From contig CAZCHH010000012.1 of the NCBI GenBank assembly GCA_964498585.1, forward strand, positions 1 to 62,206: DNA of 62,206 bases, in the 5' to 3' direction. Of the stretch, positions 27,230-37,527 are shown one piece after another. The position numbers were made by a program, and so were the translations under genes. The DNA is from JAAYJM01 sp964498585. Its GTDB lineage: Bacteria; Bacteroidota; Ignavibacteria; Kapaibacteriales; UBA2268. Below the pieces are notes generated by a model. It saw only the letters and a program-made list of their open reading frames with translations. It ran no database searches and was not told the origin of the DNA. The first letter of the stretch is position 1; each line of letters starts with the position of its first letter.

Positions 27230-30200
27230 TTATTTTATAATAATCAAATTTCTTATTTCCTTAAAAGGACCAGAAATCATCTTGCAAAAATATGTTCCAT
27301 TATTTAAAATTTCAACTGGTATGCTTACACTATATTTTCCCGGTTTAAGATTTTCTGCTACTGGCCTCGCTACGATTTGCCCTTTTGAATTAAAAACAGA
27401 GATTTCTGTCCATCCCTCAAGAGCAACTGAAAATTCAAAATTAGTTTCTGATGATGTTACCGGATTTGGATTTATAGGTGCAAAATCATAAACTCCACCT
27501 GTATATGCGATTTTTCGTAAGTCATTAAGGCAAACTGGTTTTAATTCCAATGAATTTGAGTTATTATTAATAATTACGCAGGAAGAACCAATTGCTGTTA
27601 TTGTTTGCTTGATTTCTGAAAAGCCAGTTGTATCTCTACTTGTTGGAAGATACACATCAAAAGCTATGTGGAACAAATCGCCTGCTCCATTTAGAAAATC
27701 AGTTGAATTCTTTACCTGCAAATCAAATTTGATTTCACCTTTTACATCGTCTATTGTTAGATTGTTCAGATTAAAAGTTGAAGATATTAAATTTCCAAGC
27801 TTGATTTCATCTCTTATAGCTTTTAAAAATCCATTAGCATAATTAATAACTACAGAAAGTTTCTGTATTTTTGCAAGTGCTATGTCTTCGCCATTATCTA
27901 ATCTAATAGTTGCTTCAGCTTTTTGGTTTATAACAGGATTTTTTGATTCTGCTGGGATAAATACTGATGTAGTGCGGATAAACTGCTCCCCTGTTGCAGT
28001 AATTGCTGGATTTGACTTGATTTCTGGCATTTCTAATGTTGAATTTTTTACAATTAAATCAGCACTGTGATTACCCTTCGTAAGCGGTTCGTATTTGATT
28101 ACAATTAGCTTAGATTCTCGTTCTGCTAAAGTAAAACCATTTGCATCATTAGGATTATTAAATGAAAAATAATTTTCTATCTGGTTTAACTCTAATTCAG
28201 TAACTTCAATGCTTCCATTACCCGTATTTGTAACATAACAATCAATTAATTCTATATCATTAACGCAAGTAACTGCGACTCCACCAGTAGCAGTCAAACT
28301 CTGAGAAACACCGCTTCCATTCCAGTTAGAGATAGCTTCGCTTTCAGCATCGCTTACGCATTGTAAACTTGCTGAATTGCCATTTACGTCATTTGAAACG
28401 AAATAAGCAGGTATTTCTATTGATTCACCCTGCTGCAAAACTTTTGGAAGTTCTAATGCAGATTTATCATACTTAAATCCTTCTTCGCCAAAACTTGATA
28501 AGTCAGAAGAAATTGAGTTCACGTTGAAAAGTGAAATAAAATCAGTGATAGTAAGTGAATCTCCAAATTCCCAAGAAAAATTTGTGAATACTACTGTTTG
28601 TGAATTTGGATTTTGAACGTCATTTACAATAGTAGTGCCAAAATCATAATCGTTTGTTGAAATTCTTGGTAGAATACCAATACCACTTAAAACAGTTTCG
28701 GTTTCACTTCCGGCAGAATTTTCATATCTAAAAATCAGCTCGTGTTCGCCAGCTTCAGTTGGTAGGAAAGTAACGGGAACGTTGATTGAACTACCGGCAT
28801 CAATTATAAGGTTATCGAATCGGCTTCTGTCAAAAATGAAAGCATCTCCCCTATTATCAGAAATAATATTCAGTCCATATATGCGAACATTTTCGCTCCC
28901 GTTGTTTTCCAATTTGATAACATCATTTTCTGCAGGATAAGCATCAACTGGAAAATCAGGTCGGCTAATCCTTTTTCTTCCCCAGTCGTAAGAATTTGAA
29001 ATTAAATCAGATTTAATACCTCTTCCATTTAATATTGCTATGCTATCAGTTCTTTCAGCATTGCTGTTGAATACTATTCGGTCTGGAAAGCTATTTTCGT
29101 CATTTGGAGTAAAACTAACTGTGAAAATATATTGACTGCCAGATTCAATTATTAATGGCTCATCATCGCTAATATATGGTAAATTTGTTTTGTAAACGCT
29201 TTCAGCAGGTTCGTTAAAACTGTTAACAATAAGTTGAGTACTGCCCGAATTTTTTATATAAATATCTTTATTTACAGTTTTACCAACAGAAACATCTCCA
29301 AAAGTTGCATCGCTAACTTCTATAACTGGTTGGCCAACACGAGCTTCAATATGAGATTTAAATGAGAAAATGCAGGTATCTCCAATTCCTATGGAATCTT
29401 TGAAGGTTGATTTTCCTATATCTATTCCGGTAAAGCGAACAGTAAAGGGGATAGAGTCTTTTGGAGCAATAGAAATAGGTATGGGGAAACCAATTATTTC
29501 AAAGTTTTGGTCAGAAAATTTTAATTTTAATTCACTGATTAAAATATCAGCATTTTCACTTTCATTAATAGCCCAGAAGGTTTTATCGACCACATCACCA
29601 AATTCTAGCAAGCCATAATCAGCAAAATTAGGTCTGATAGTAAATTTCGGTGCATAATAATCAATTACTATAGTTGTATCGTTTCCTCGTCTGTCAGAAA
29701 AAGTAATAACGGCACGTGCATCATTATTGGCATCAATTACATTTGCTTCCCACTTTGTTTCAGCATCTTCACCCGGCATAAAGTTATTGTATGAAAAATT
29801 AAAATTATAGCTAATATCGTTATGAAAATATATAATAGCAAGATTAGACCTAAGTTCAGGATTGTCTGGTAAATCAACAACATTTCCATCAGTTATAACT
29901 CCTGTGCATGCGTCCATACCCCAGGTAGGCAAAGGACATACAGTATCTGGTTTTGTTAAATCGCCTAGAGCTACGCTTGTTGGAAAGCCATAAGAATCAT
30001 AGAATGAGTATCCATAAGCATAAGCAGTAAAGGGTTTATTTGCTCTTAGCCGGTAAACTCCATCGCCGTTCAGCTGAACAATTTTGCCATTATAATTTTT
30101 CCCATTAATAGGAACAGCAAAAGGGTCGCCTGGAGCTGGGTCTGTAACACTTAATTTATTCCATTCAACTTTACTTCCCTTTACAGTGCCAATTTCGAAG

Positions 30201-31459
30201 TCATCTGGGAGAGCCCCGCCTTCAGTCGCTTCATAAACGATATTTATATAATTCAAAGGAAAACCATACCCTCCCTGGATGCCGGGAGTATTAAAGATAA
30301 TTTCTGTTTGAAATTGTTCTAATGGAGTTAAAACAAGTTGAAATGGGTCAGTTGCTCCGATACCATCGTCTCCCTGACCGGGATTGAACTGAGTAACTCC
30401 AATCGGCTTATCGCCAGAAATAACAACACATCTTGCAGGTCCGTTATCGGCTCGCATCTCTATATATCCCATACCGAGAACCCCTCCAGAATTAGGAATA
30501 AAACCAATTTGCCTGCCATCTCTGTATATTTTTGTATTTGGCTCTTTTGCAAATATTTTTATAATTGAGCTATATAATCTGCTCTGCATTCGTGTTACAA
30601 AATAATCTTTTCCCCAGGTATTAGTTGGAAGTTCCATTTCAATAATATAATCGCATCGAATAGTTCCAAGTGGAATATCTGAACAGAAGTTGCCAGACAG
30701 AACAGCAACAGGTTTTGAAGCAACAACCTTGCTACCAGTTAAATCAGAAAAAACGCCAGTAGTTCCTATAAGCAACACATCTCCTTCATTCATCTGATAA
30801 TCTTTTTGTTCTCCTGAAAGCATACCGCCAGCAGTCATAGTAGTTTCAGTTCCACCAAGAATGAAGCGAACCTTTGTATTGTCGTAAGGTGCTACTATAC
30901 TGGTATAGCTCGGAAAAGCATAAGTAGCTGAAGACCCCCAATCAGCATAAGAAGCTATAATGTATTCTTTTCCAAGTGATGCAACTGGTAGAGCAAGAAA
31001 ACCATCACTTGTTCTGGTATAACGAGTAACTCCATAACAAATAACCGGGTCATCTGAATACACATGGACCGCATAATCAGTGTAAACTTGCTCATGTAAC
31101 ACCGGGTCCATATAAGTTCGTCTGTAGCATTGCCCGAGCAAAGGTGATAAGCTAAAAACAATAATGTCGTTGGGAATAGTTTTTTTGGTTTCTTTGTAAC
31201 CTTTTCCAGTAATTTCTAATGTTACATTTGTCGCAACTCCAGATGATACGTAAATTTTTAATTCATTATTAGCTCCGTCTTCTTCATAGCAGGGATGAAA
31301 AGAAAAGTAAAAACTTTTGCCTAAATTATTTGAACCGAGCATTTTAGGTAAATCTTTTTTTATATCTTCTAAATTATGATTCGCAAATAAACTGCCAGAT
31401 AATAAAACTAATGATAAAGAAAGAAAGAAGTATTTTAAAGTATTATTAATTAATTTCAT
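27230..31459 (-). CDS. Giant secreted protein: IgGFc-binding-like, ASH repeats, cohesin-like, T9SS
   Basis: A 1409-residue exported protein. A signal peptide (ending SGSLFA) is followed by an IgGFc-binding-like N-terminal domain up to about residue 470 (GKSFYFSFHPC, GFLALPVASLGKEY, SIVAPYDNTKVRFILGG, LNSG-like SGNFCSD). Residues about 600-1080 contain several ASH/choice-of-anchor D type beta-sandwiches (ADYGLLEFGDVVDKTFW, ISVAPKDSIPFTVRF-like segments). About 1160-1310 resembles a cohesin fold (SKNPVINQKAEATIRLDNGE). The final 85 residues (FAPINPNPVTSSETNF to RNLIIIK) are a T9SS type A sorting domain. Likely cell-surface adhesion or matrix protein. Its tandem neighbour downstream in the sequence is a close paralogue. 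Confidence 0.8.
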   Translation of the reverse strand: MKLINNTLKYFFLSLSLVLLSGSLFANHNLEDIKKDLPKMLGSNNLGKSFYFSFHPCYEEDGANNELKIYVSSGVATNVTLEITGKGYKETKKTIPNDIIVFSLSPLLGQCYRRTYMDPVLHEQVYTDYAVHVYSDDPVICYGVTRYTRTSDGFLALPVASLGKEYIIASYADWGSSATYAFPSYTSIVAPYDNTKVRFILGGTETTMTAGGMLSGEQKDYQMNEGDVLLIGTTGVFSDLTGSKVVASKPVAVLSGNFCSDIPLGTIRCDYIIEMELPTNTWGKDYFVTRMQSRLYSSIIKIFAKEPNTKIYRDGRQIGFIPNSGGVLGMGYIEMRADNGPARCVVISGDKPIGVTQFNPGQGDDGIGATDPFQLVLTPLEQFQTEIIFNTPGIQGGYGFPLNYINIVYEATEGGALPDDFEIGTVKGSKVEWNKLSVTDPAPGDPFAVPINGKNYNGKIVQLNGDGVYRLRANKPFTAYAYGYSFYDSYGFPTSVALGDLTKPDTVCPLPTWGMDACTGVITDGNVVDLPDNPELRSNLAIIYFHNDISYNFNFSYNNFMPGEDAETKWEANVIDANNDARAVITFSDRRGNDTTIVIDYYAPKFTIRPNFADYGLLEFGDVVDKTFWAINESENADILISELKLKFSDQNFEIIGFPIPISIAPKDSIPFTVRFTGIDIGKSTFKDSIGIGDTCIFSFKSHIEARVGQPVIEVSDATFGDVSVGKTVNKDIYIKNSGSTQLIVNSFNEPAESVYKTNLPYISDDEPLIIESGSQYIFTVSFTPNDENSFPDRIVFNSNAERTDSIAILNGRGIKSDLISNSYDWGRKRISRPDFPVDAYPAENDVIKLENNGSENVRIYGLNIISDNRGDAFIFDRSRFDNLIIDAGSSINVPVTFLPTEAGEHELIFRYENSAGSETETVLSGIGILPRISTNDYDFGTTIVNDVQNPNSQTVVFTNFSWEFGDSLTITDFISLFNVNSISSDLSSFGEEGFKYDKSALELPKVLQQGESIEIPAYFVSNDVNGNSASLQCVSDAESEAISNWNGSGVSQSLTATGGVAVTCVNDIELIDCYVTNTGNGSIEVTELELNQIENYFSFNNPNDANGFTLAERESKLIVIKYEPLTKGNHSADLIVKNSTLEMPEIKSNPAITATGEQFIRTTSVFIPAESKNPVINQKAEATIRLDNGEDIALAKIQKLSVVINYANGFLKAIRDEIKLGNLISSTFNLNNLTIDDVKGEIKFDLQVKNSTDFLNGAGDLFHIAFDVYLPTSRDTTGFSEIKQTITAIGSSCVIINNNSNSLELKPVCLNDLRKIAYTGGVYDFAPINPNPVTSSETNFEFSVALEGWTEISVFNSKGQIVARPVAENLKPGKYSVSIPVEILNNGTYFCKMISGPFKEIRNLIIIK

Positions 31460-31554
31460 TTTAATATTTATAAAATTTATGTAAAAAAATATATTATAAT
31501 TTACTATTTTTCTTTATAAATCAAAAATGAAATATTCTATTTTTTAATGGAGTT

Positions 31555-31725
31555 GCCAATGACATCTTTACATTTATCGGTCATTCTGAACGAAGTGAAG
31601 AATCCAGAGAACAGTGTTTTAAAGGACATTTTTCTGGATTCTTCGCTGCGCTCAGAATGACAGTGTTAAGTTATGTCATCTGCATTTAAATAAAGTATTT
31701 GCTTTATTTTGGGGTTCGGAATGAC
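31555..31725. repeat. REP-like palindrome cluster 3
   Basis: In order: CCAATGACATC lead-in; the AATCCAGA-type palindrome with arms at about 31580-31609 and 31633-31662; then TTATGTCATCTGCATTTAAA and the module with AAAGTATTTGCTTTAT ending GGTTCGGAATGACA. It separates the two tandem giant-protein paralogues (gap 31460-31753). Confidence 0.85.
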
Positions 31726-31753
31726 AGACCAAAATGAATTATTAGAACTTCAA

Positions 31754-34087
31754 TTATTTTATTATTACCAAACTCCTCGTTTCCTTAAAAGGACCAGAAA
31801 TGAACTTGCAAAAATATGTTCCATTGTTTAAAATTTCAACTGGTATGTTTACACTATACTTGCCCGGTTTTAAAGTTTCTGCAACTGGTCTTGCTACGAT
31901 TTGCCCTTTTGTATCGAAAATTGAAATCTCTGTCCAGCCCTCAAGAGCTACTGAAAATTCAAAAGTTGCATCTGTTGTTGTTACCGGATTTGGGTTAATC
32001 GGTGCAAAATCATAAACTCCGCCAGTATATGCGATTTTTCGTAAGTCGTATAAACAAGTTGGCTTCAGCTCTATTGAATTTGATGTATTATTTAGTATTA
32101 CGCAGGAAGAACCAATTGCTGTTATTGTTGGTTTTATTTCAGAATAAACAGTTGTATCGCTTTGTGTTGGAAGAAATGAATTAAATGCAATGTGGAATAA
32201 ATCACCAGCACCATTTAGAAAATCTGATGAAGTTTTTGCCTGCAAATCAAATTTGATTTCACCTTTTACATCGTCAATTGTTAGATTATTCAGATTAAAT
32301 GTTGATAATATTAAACTGCCAAGCCGGATTTCTTCTCTTATAGCTTTCAAAAAACCATGCTCATAATCTACTATAACTGAAAGTTGTTGTATTTTTGCAA
32401 GTGTAATGTCTTCTCCGTCATTTAATCTTATTGTTGCTTCGACTTTTTGACCAATAACTGGATTTTTTGATTCGGCTGGAATCAATACTGATATAGTGCG
32501 GGTGAATTGCTCGGCTGTTCCTGTAATTGCTGGATTTGCTTTTATTTCCGGCATCTCTAATGTAGAATTTTTTACAATTAAATCTGCAGTATGGCTGACC
32601 GATGTAAGCGGTTCGTATTTAATAACAATTAGTTTTGACTCACCTTCAGCTAAAGTAAATCCATCTGCATCATTTGGATTGTTAAATGAAAAATAATTGT
32701 CAATTTGATTTAGCTCTAATTTTGTAATTTCAATGTTTCCATTGCCGGTGTTTGTAATGTAACAATCAATTAATTCAACTTCATTTACGCAAATAATCGC
32801 ACTTCCGCCAATAGCAGTCAAGCTTTGAGAAACACCGCTACCATTCCAGTTAGAAACCGCGTCGTTTTCTGCATCGCTTACGCTTTGCAAACTTGCAGAA
32901 TTTCCATTTATATTGTATGAAACAAATTGTGCTGGTATTTCAATAGACTCACCTTGCTGCAAAACAATTGGCAATGCTAAAGCAGTTTTATCAAATTTAA
33001 ATCCCTCTTCTCCAAAAGTTGAAAAATCAGATGAAATCGAATTTACATAAGGAAGCGAAGTAAAATCAGTAATTGTGAGAGAATCGCCATATTCCCAGGC
33101 AGTGTTTGTAAATACTACTGTTTTTGAATTTGGATGCTGAACATCGTTTACTATTGTAGTTCCAAAATCGTAGTCGCTTGTAGAAATTCTTGGCAAAATT
33201 CCAATACCTCTCAAAACTGTTTCGGTTTCGCTGCCAGCAGAATTTTCATATCTGATTATCAATTCATGTTCACCAGTTCTGGTTGGTTGGAAAGTTACTG
33301 GAATAGATACAGAGTCTTTCGGTGGAATGTTTAAATTAATAAACACATTTTTATTAAAAATAAAAGCATCTCCATTTATGTCTGAAACAATATTAATACC
33401 ATATATACGAACGGCTTCACTACCATTATTTTCTAATTTGATGACATCATTTTCTGCCGGATAAGGAGTAATAGGGAAATCAGTTCTGCTTATCCTTTTT
33501 CTTCCCCAATCGTAAGAATTGGAAAGTAAATCTGATTTTATACCTCTCCCAGTTAGAATTGCAATGCTATCAGTTTTTTTTGCATTGCTGTGAAAAATCA
33601 TTTGGTCGGGATAGCTGCGTTCTTCATTTGTAGTAAAACTGACAGTGAAAGTAAATTGCTCTCCAGCTTCAATCTTAAGTGGTTCATCATCGCTAATATA
33701 AGGTAAACCTGTTTTGTAAATATTTTCAGTTGGTCCGTTGAAGCTATTAATAATAAGCTGGGTGCTTCCAGTGTTCTTAATATTAATATCTCTGTTTATA
33801 GTTTTTCCAAGAGAAACATCACTGAAATTTGCATCGCTTACTTCGATTGCCGGTGGCTGTCCAAGACGTGCTTCCACTTGTGATTTAAAGGCAAAACTGC
33901 AAGTATCTCCAATTCCAATGAAATCTTTAAACTTTAATTTCCCAATATCTTTTGCAGAAAAACGAACTGTGAATGGAATAGAATCTTTTGCAGCGATGGT
34001 AATTGGAGTTGGAAAACCGATGATTTCAAAGTTTTGGTCAGTTAATTGCAATTTTAATTCATTAATTAAAACAGCAGAAGTTTCACT
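31754..34087 (-). CDS. C-terminal fragment of the interrupted giant protein
   Basis: Open frame after the TAA, with a first internal ATG at 34051 (MQLTDQNFEIIG). It holds the ASH-type repeats, the cohesin-like module (SKNPVIGQKVEATIRLNDGE) and the T9SS tail but no signal peptide. No ribosome-binding site is evident before the internal ATG. It therefore has meaning only as part of the full-length gene, or after stop-codon readthrough. Confidence 0.6.
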   Translation of the reverse strand, partial: SETSAVLINELKLQLTDQNFEIIGFPTPITIAAKDSIPFTVRFSAKDIGKLKFKDFIGIGDTCSFAFKSQVEARLGQPPAIEVSDANFSDVSLGKTINRDINIKNTGSTQLIINSFNGPTENIYKTGLPYISDDEPLKIEAGEQFTFTVSFTTNEERSYPDQMIFHSNAKKTDSIAILTGRGIKSDLLSNSYDWGRKRISRTDFPITPYPAENDVIKLENNGSEAVRIYGINIVSDINGDAFIFNKNVFINLNIPPKDSVSIPVTFQPTRTGEHELIIRYENSAGSETETVLRGIGILPRISTSDYDFGTTIVNDVQHPNSKTVVFTNTAWEYGDSLTITDFTSLPYVNSISSDFSTFGEEGFKFDKTALALPIVLQQGESIEIPAQFVSYNINGNSASLQSVSDAENDAVSNWNGSGVSQSLTAIGGSAIICVNEVELIDCYITNTGNGNIEITKLELNQIDNYFSFNNPNDADGFTLAEGESKLIVIKYEPLTSVSHTADLIVKNSTLEMPEIKANPAITGTAEQFTRTISVLIPAESKNPVIGQKVEATIRLNDGEDITLAKIQQLSVIVDYEHGFLKAIREEIRLGSLILSTFNLNNLTIDDVKGEIKFDLQAKTSSDFLNGAGDLFHIAFNSFLPTQSDTTVYSEIKPTITAIGSSCVILNNTSNSIELKPTCLYDLRKIAYTGGVYDFAPINPNPVTTTDATFEFSVALEGWTEISIFDTKGQIVARPVAETLKPGKYSVNIPVEILNNGTYFCKFISGPFKETRSLVIIK

Positions 34088-35992
34088 TTAGTTTATTGCC
34101 CAAAATGTTTTATCGACAACATCACCAAATTCGAGCAAGCCATAATCAGCAAAATCGGGTCTAATCGTAAATTTCGGAGCAAAGAATTCAATTACAATTG
34201 TAGTATCATTTCCACATCTATCAGAAAAAGTAATAACCGCTCTTGCATCTTTACTTGGGTCTTTAACATTTGCTTTCCACTTTGTTTTAAAATCTTCACC
34301 GGGAAAGAATTTATCGTAAGAAAAATTAAAATTATAGCTTTGCTCTTTATTGAAATAAATAACTGAAAGATTAGACCTGACTTTATAATCATTTGGTAAA
34401 TCGGTAACTAATCCATCATTAATTATTCCAGTGCAGTTTATTGTCCAAGTTGGGTTAGGACAAACTGAGTCTGGTTTCGTTAAATCTTTTAGCGCCATAC
34501 AAGCTGGATAACCGTAAGCATCATACAATTCTTTATATCCATAAATATAAGCGGCAATTGGCTTATTAGCACGCAGACGACAAAGACCAATATCGGTAAG
34601 ATTCATTATTTTAGCGTTATAATTCTTTCCATTTACTTGATATGCAAAAGGGTCGCCAAGAACAGGGTCAATAACGCTTAATTTATTTGTTCCGCGTGAA
34701 GTTACAAATTCAAGGTCATCTGGCATTCCGCCGTTTTCATTAGCTTCATAAACAAGATTAATATAGTTATTGGAATAAGTTTTACCATCTTGAACCCAGG
34801 GTGCATTAAATAATAATTCATTCTGAAACTGCTCTAATGGAGTAAGTACCATTTGAAACGGACTGATTAAATTTACACCATCATCTTCTCGGTTGGGATT
34901 GTACTGAGTAACACTAATTGGTTTATCACCAGAAATAACTGCACACCTCGCAAATCCCTCACTAACTCTCATCTCCAAATAACCAACTCCATAAACTCCT
35001 CCAACATTTGGAATAATACCAATTTGTTTTCCATCTCTATATATTTTGGTATTTGGTTCTTTTGCAAAGATTTTTATAATAGAGTTGTAAATTCTGTCTT
35101 TAATTCGGGTAACAAAATAATTTTTACCCCAAGTGTTAGTAGGTAATTCCATTTCTATGGTATAACCGCATGTTGTTTGCCAGACGGGAATAGTAGTGCA
35201 ATAGTTGCCTGAGATAAGACCTACTGGCTTAGAAGCTATTACTCTGCTTCCAGTTAAATCTGAAAATGGAGAACCACTGGCAACAAGCAAGACATCTCCT
35301 TTATTCAAAGAATAATCTTTGTATTCTTCAGGTTTCATACCTCCTTTTGTTACTGTCGATTCTGTGCCACCAAGAATAAAGCGTACTTTAGTGTTGTTGT
35401 AAGCAGCAACAACACTTGTATAACATGGTCCCCATATTCCGTCATGACCGAATGGGGATAAATAAGAAGCTACTATGTATTCCTTACCCAAAGTATGGAC
35501 TGGTAAAGCTAAAAATCCACCGATAGTTATTTCGGTTGAAGTAAAACCATAACAAATAATTGGGTCATCAGAATAAATATGAATTGCACATCCTCTAAAA
35601 ACCTGCTCTTCTAACTGGTAGGTAGTGTATAATAGTTCGTAACACTGCCCAATTGAAGGGTCAAGAACAAACTCAATAACATCATTTGGTATTGTCTTTT
35701 TTGTTTGTATGAAACCTTTTTTCCCTTCTATTTCTAAAGTTACATTTGTTTGAAATTCAGAAGACACATATACTTTAATTTTATCAATATCATCTAAGTG
35801 TTGTTCAATACAGGGATGAAAAGTTAAGTAAAACTCTGTTCCAGCATTACTTGCACCGAGCATTTTCGGTAAATTCTTCTTTAATTCTTCTATGTTGTTA
35901 TTTGCAACAATAGCATTATAACAAAAAAAACAAAGAAAAACTATCAATAAAGTTCGTAATATGTTTGAATTCCTGCTCATTTTTCTTCTCAA
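34088..35992 (-). CDS. N-terminal fragment of the interrupted giant protein (634 aa)
   Basis: This is the part that would be translated if the TAA at 34088 acts as a stop. It carries the signal peptide, the whole IgGFc-binding-like region (GTEFYLTFHPC near residue 47, GFLALPVHTLGKEY, SVVAAYNNTKVRFILGG) and the start of the first ASH-type domain. It lacks the cohesin-like module and the T9SS sorting domain, so a truncated product could reach the periplasm but should not be exported by T9SS. Confidence 0.7.
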   Translation of the reverse strand: MRRKMSRNSNILRTLLIVFLCFFCYNAIVANNNIEELKKNLPKMLGASNAGTEFYLTFHPCIEQHLDDIDKIKVYVSSEFQTNVTLEIEGKKGFIQTKKTIPNDVIEFVLDPSIGQCYELLYTTYQLEEQVFRGCAIHIYSDDPIICYGFTSTEITIGGFLALPVHTLGKEYIVASYLSPFGHDGIWGPCYTSVVAAYNNTKVRFILGGTESTVTKGGMKPEEYKDYSLNKGDVLLVASGSPFSDLTGSRVIASKPVGLISGNYCTTIPVWQTTCGYTIEMELPTNTWGKNYFVTRIKDRIYNSIIKIFAKEPNTKIYRDGKQIGIIPNVGGVYGVGYLEMRVSEGFARCAVISGDKPISVTQYNPNREDDGVNLISPFQMVLTPLEQFQNELLFNAPWVQDGKTYSNNYINLVYEANENGGMPDDLEFVTSRGTNKLSVIDPVLGDPFAYQVNGKNYNAKIMNLTDIGLCRLRANKPIAAYIYGYKELYDAYGYPACMALKDLTKPDSVCPNPTWTINCTGIINDGLVTDLPNDYKVRSNLSVIYFNKEQSYNFNFSYDKFFPGEDFKTKWKANVKDPSKDARAVITFSDRCGNDTTIVIEFFAPKFTIRPDFADYGLLEFGDVVDKTFWAIN

Positions 35993-36159
35993 TTATTTCC
36001 TTATTTGTTTTTTAATTTTCAACTATAATTTAAGAAATAAACAAATAAAAAAAAATTAAAATTTTGTAACAAAAATATAATAAGTTCGTAAAAATACGTC
36101 AATAATTAATTATATATTTATTATTAAATATTTTATTATAAATAATGGAGAAAAACTTA

Positions 36160-37500
36160 ATGAACAAACTCATTTCAAACAAATTATTCCTCATCACAAC
36201 AATGTTTATTTATATGCTAATTAATACAAATGAAACAAACGCAGATTTCAAACCAATTAAATACGAAAAAGAAGTATTGGACAATGGATTGGAAGTAATT
36301 TATAACGTTGACAAAACTGCACCGGTAGTTGCAACTATAGTGCATTACCGTGTTGGTTCTCGAGATGAGGTCGTAGGAAAAACCGGATACGCTCATTTTT
36401 TCGAACATCTTATGTTTGAAGGAACAAAAGATATTGAACGTGCCAGCATAGATAAACTCATTCAGGAAGCCGGCGGAACTTTAAACGCCCACACCTCATT
36501 TGACGAAACAGTTTTTTACCAAAAACTCCCAGCAAACGAAATCAAGCTCGCTTTGTGGATAGAATCTCAACGTATGAGACACCTTTTAGTCGATAGCATC
36601 GGAGTTGAAACCCAACGTGGTGTTGTCCTTGAAGAATTAAAGACGCGAACATTAAACCAACCTTACGGCACTATGCTCGAAAAAATGTGCGAAAATCTAT
36701 TTCCAAAAAGCACTTATAGCTGGTTTGCGATTGGGCGATCAGCCGACATCGAAAAAGCAACCATAGAAGATTTTACCACATTTTATAATAATTTTTATCA
36801 GCCGAGCAATGCTACTTTAGTTATTTCAGGCGATTTCAATATTAAAGATGCAAAAGAATACGTCCGTGATTATTTTAATATTTATCCTAAAAAGAAAGTA
36901 AATAAAGTAGAAAAATTTGTGTTACCTAAGCTCGAAAAGGATTATGAAGAAACAATAACAGACGAAAAAGCACAGCTTCCCGGCATTTTCATCGGTTTTC
37001 GCTCACCAAGTTTAGACGATGCTGATTATTACGCTTCAATCCTTTTGACCGATATACTGGCAAGTGGCGAAAGTTCACGACTTTATCAAAGATTAGTTAA
37101 TACAGACCAAATAGCAGTCCAATCTGCACTCGTTCCCCTTTCACTTCAACACAGCGGGCTTTATCTTTTAATAGGAATTCCAGCCCCGGGTAAAGATTAT
37201 GCAGATGTAAAAAAAGTTATGTTTGAAGAAATTCAAAGAGTAGTTAAAGAAGGTGTTACAGACAGCGAACTCGAAAAGGCAAAAAATATTCAGGAAACGC
37301 AGTTTGTATCCGGAAAGAAAGACGCATTGGAAAAAGCAAGAATCCTTGCTAAATATAACAGCTATTATGGAAATCCCGAGTTGATTAATACCAAGTTAAA
37401 AAATTTCCTTAAAGTAACAAAAGAAGACATAAAAAGAGTCGCTAAAAAATACTTCGGTGATGCCCATAAAGTCGTGTTAACTTATTTACCAAAAGAATAA
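36160..37500 (+). CDS. M16-family zinc peptidase, catalytic subunit
   Basis: About 446 residues. The start at 36160 is preferred because GGAG lies 8-9 nt upstream; an ATG at 36145 overlaps that site. A hydrophobic signal segment precedes the M16 domain (EVLDNGLEVIYNVDKTAPVV). The inverted zinc motif HFFEH is present (His84, Glu87 and His88 counted from the upstream ATG), with the third ligand Glu164 in VVLEELKTR at the family's spacing of 76. The second lobe is complete (GIFIGFRSPSLDD). It is a periplasmic or secreted processing peptidase of the insulinase/pitrilysin family, and it is followed 27 nt later by its non-catalytic partner. Confidence 0.9.
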   Translation: MNKLISNKLFLITTMFIYMLINTNETNADFKPIKYEKEVLDNGLEVIYNVDKTAPVVATIVHYRVGSRDEVVGKTGYAHFFEHLMFEGTKDIERASIDKLIQEAGGTLNAHTSFDETVFYQKLPANEIKLALWIESQRMRHLLVDSIGVETQRGVVLEELKTRTLNQPYGTMLEKMCENLFPKSTYSWFAIGRSADIEKATIEDFTTFYNNFYQPSNATLVISGDFNIKDAKEYVRDYFNIYPKKKVNKVEKFVLPKLEKDYEETITDEKAQLPGIFIGFRSPSLDDADYYASILLTDILASGESSRLYQRLVNTDQIAVQSALVPLSLQHSGLYLLIGIPAPGKDYADVKKVMFEEIQRVVKEGVTDSELEKAKNIQETQFVSGKKDALEKARILAKYNSYYGNPELINTKLKNFLKVTKEDIKRVAKKYFGDAHKVVLTYLPKE

Positions 37501-37527
37501 TTAAGAAATATATCAAAAGGAAAAATT

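Larger units (their letters stand above)
31754..35992 (-). pseudogene. Giant T9SS paralogue interrupted by one in-frame TAA
   Basis: The full reading frame of about 1412 codons is intact apart from one TAA at 34088-34090. The text before it ends VVDKTFWAIN; after the stop the frame continues SETSAVLINELKLQLTDQNF. The intact tandem paralogue has AIN-E-SENADILISELKLKFSDQNF at the same point, so a single GAA-to-TAA change explains the break. Domain order equals the paralogue: IgGFc-binding-like, ASH repeats, cohesin-like, T9SS tail (FAPINPNPVTTTDATF to RSLVIIK). The intact downstream frame points to a recent mutation, a sequencing error, or stop readthrough. The similarity to the neighbour is far higher in the second half than in the first 450 residues. 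Confidence 0.85.
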
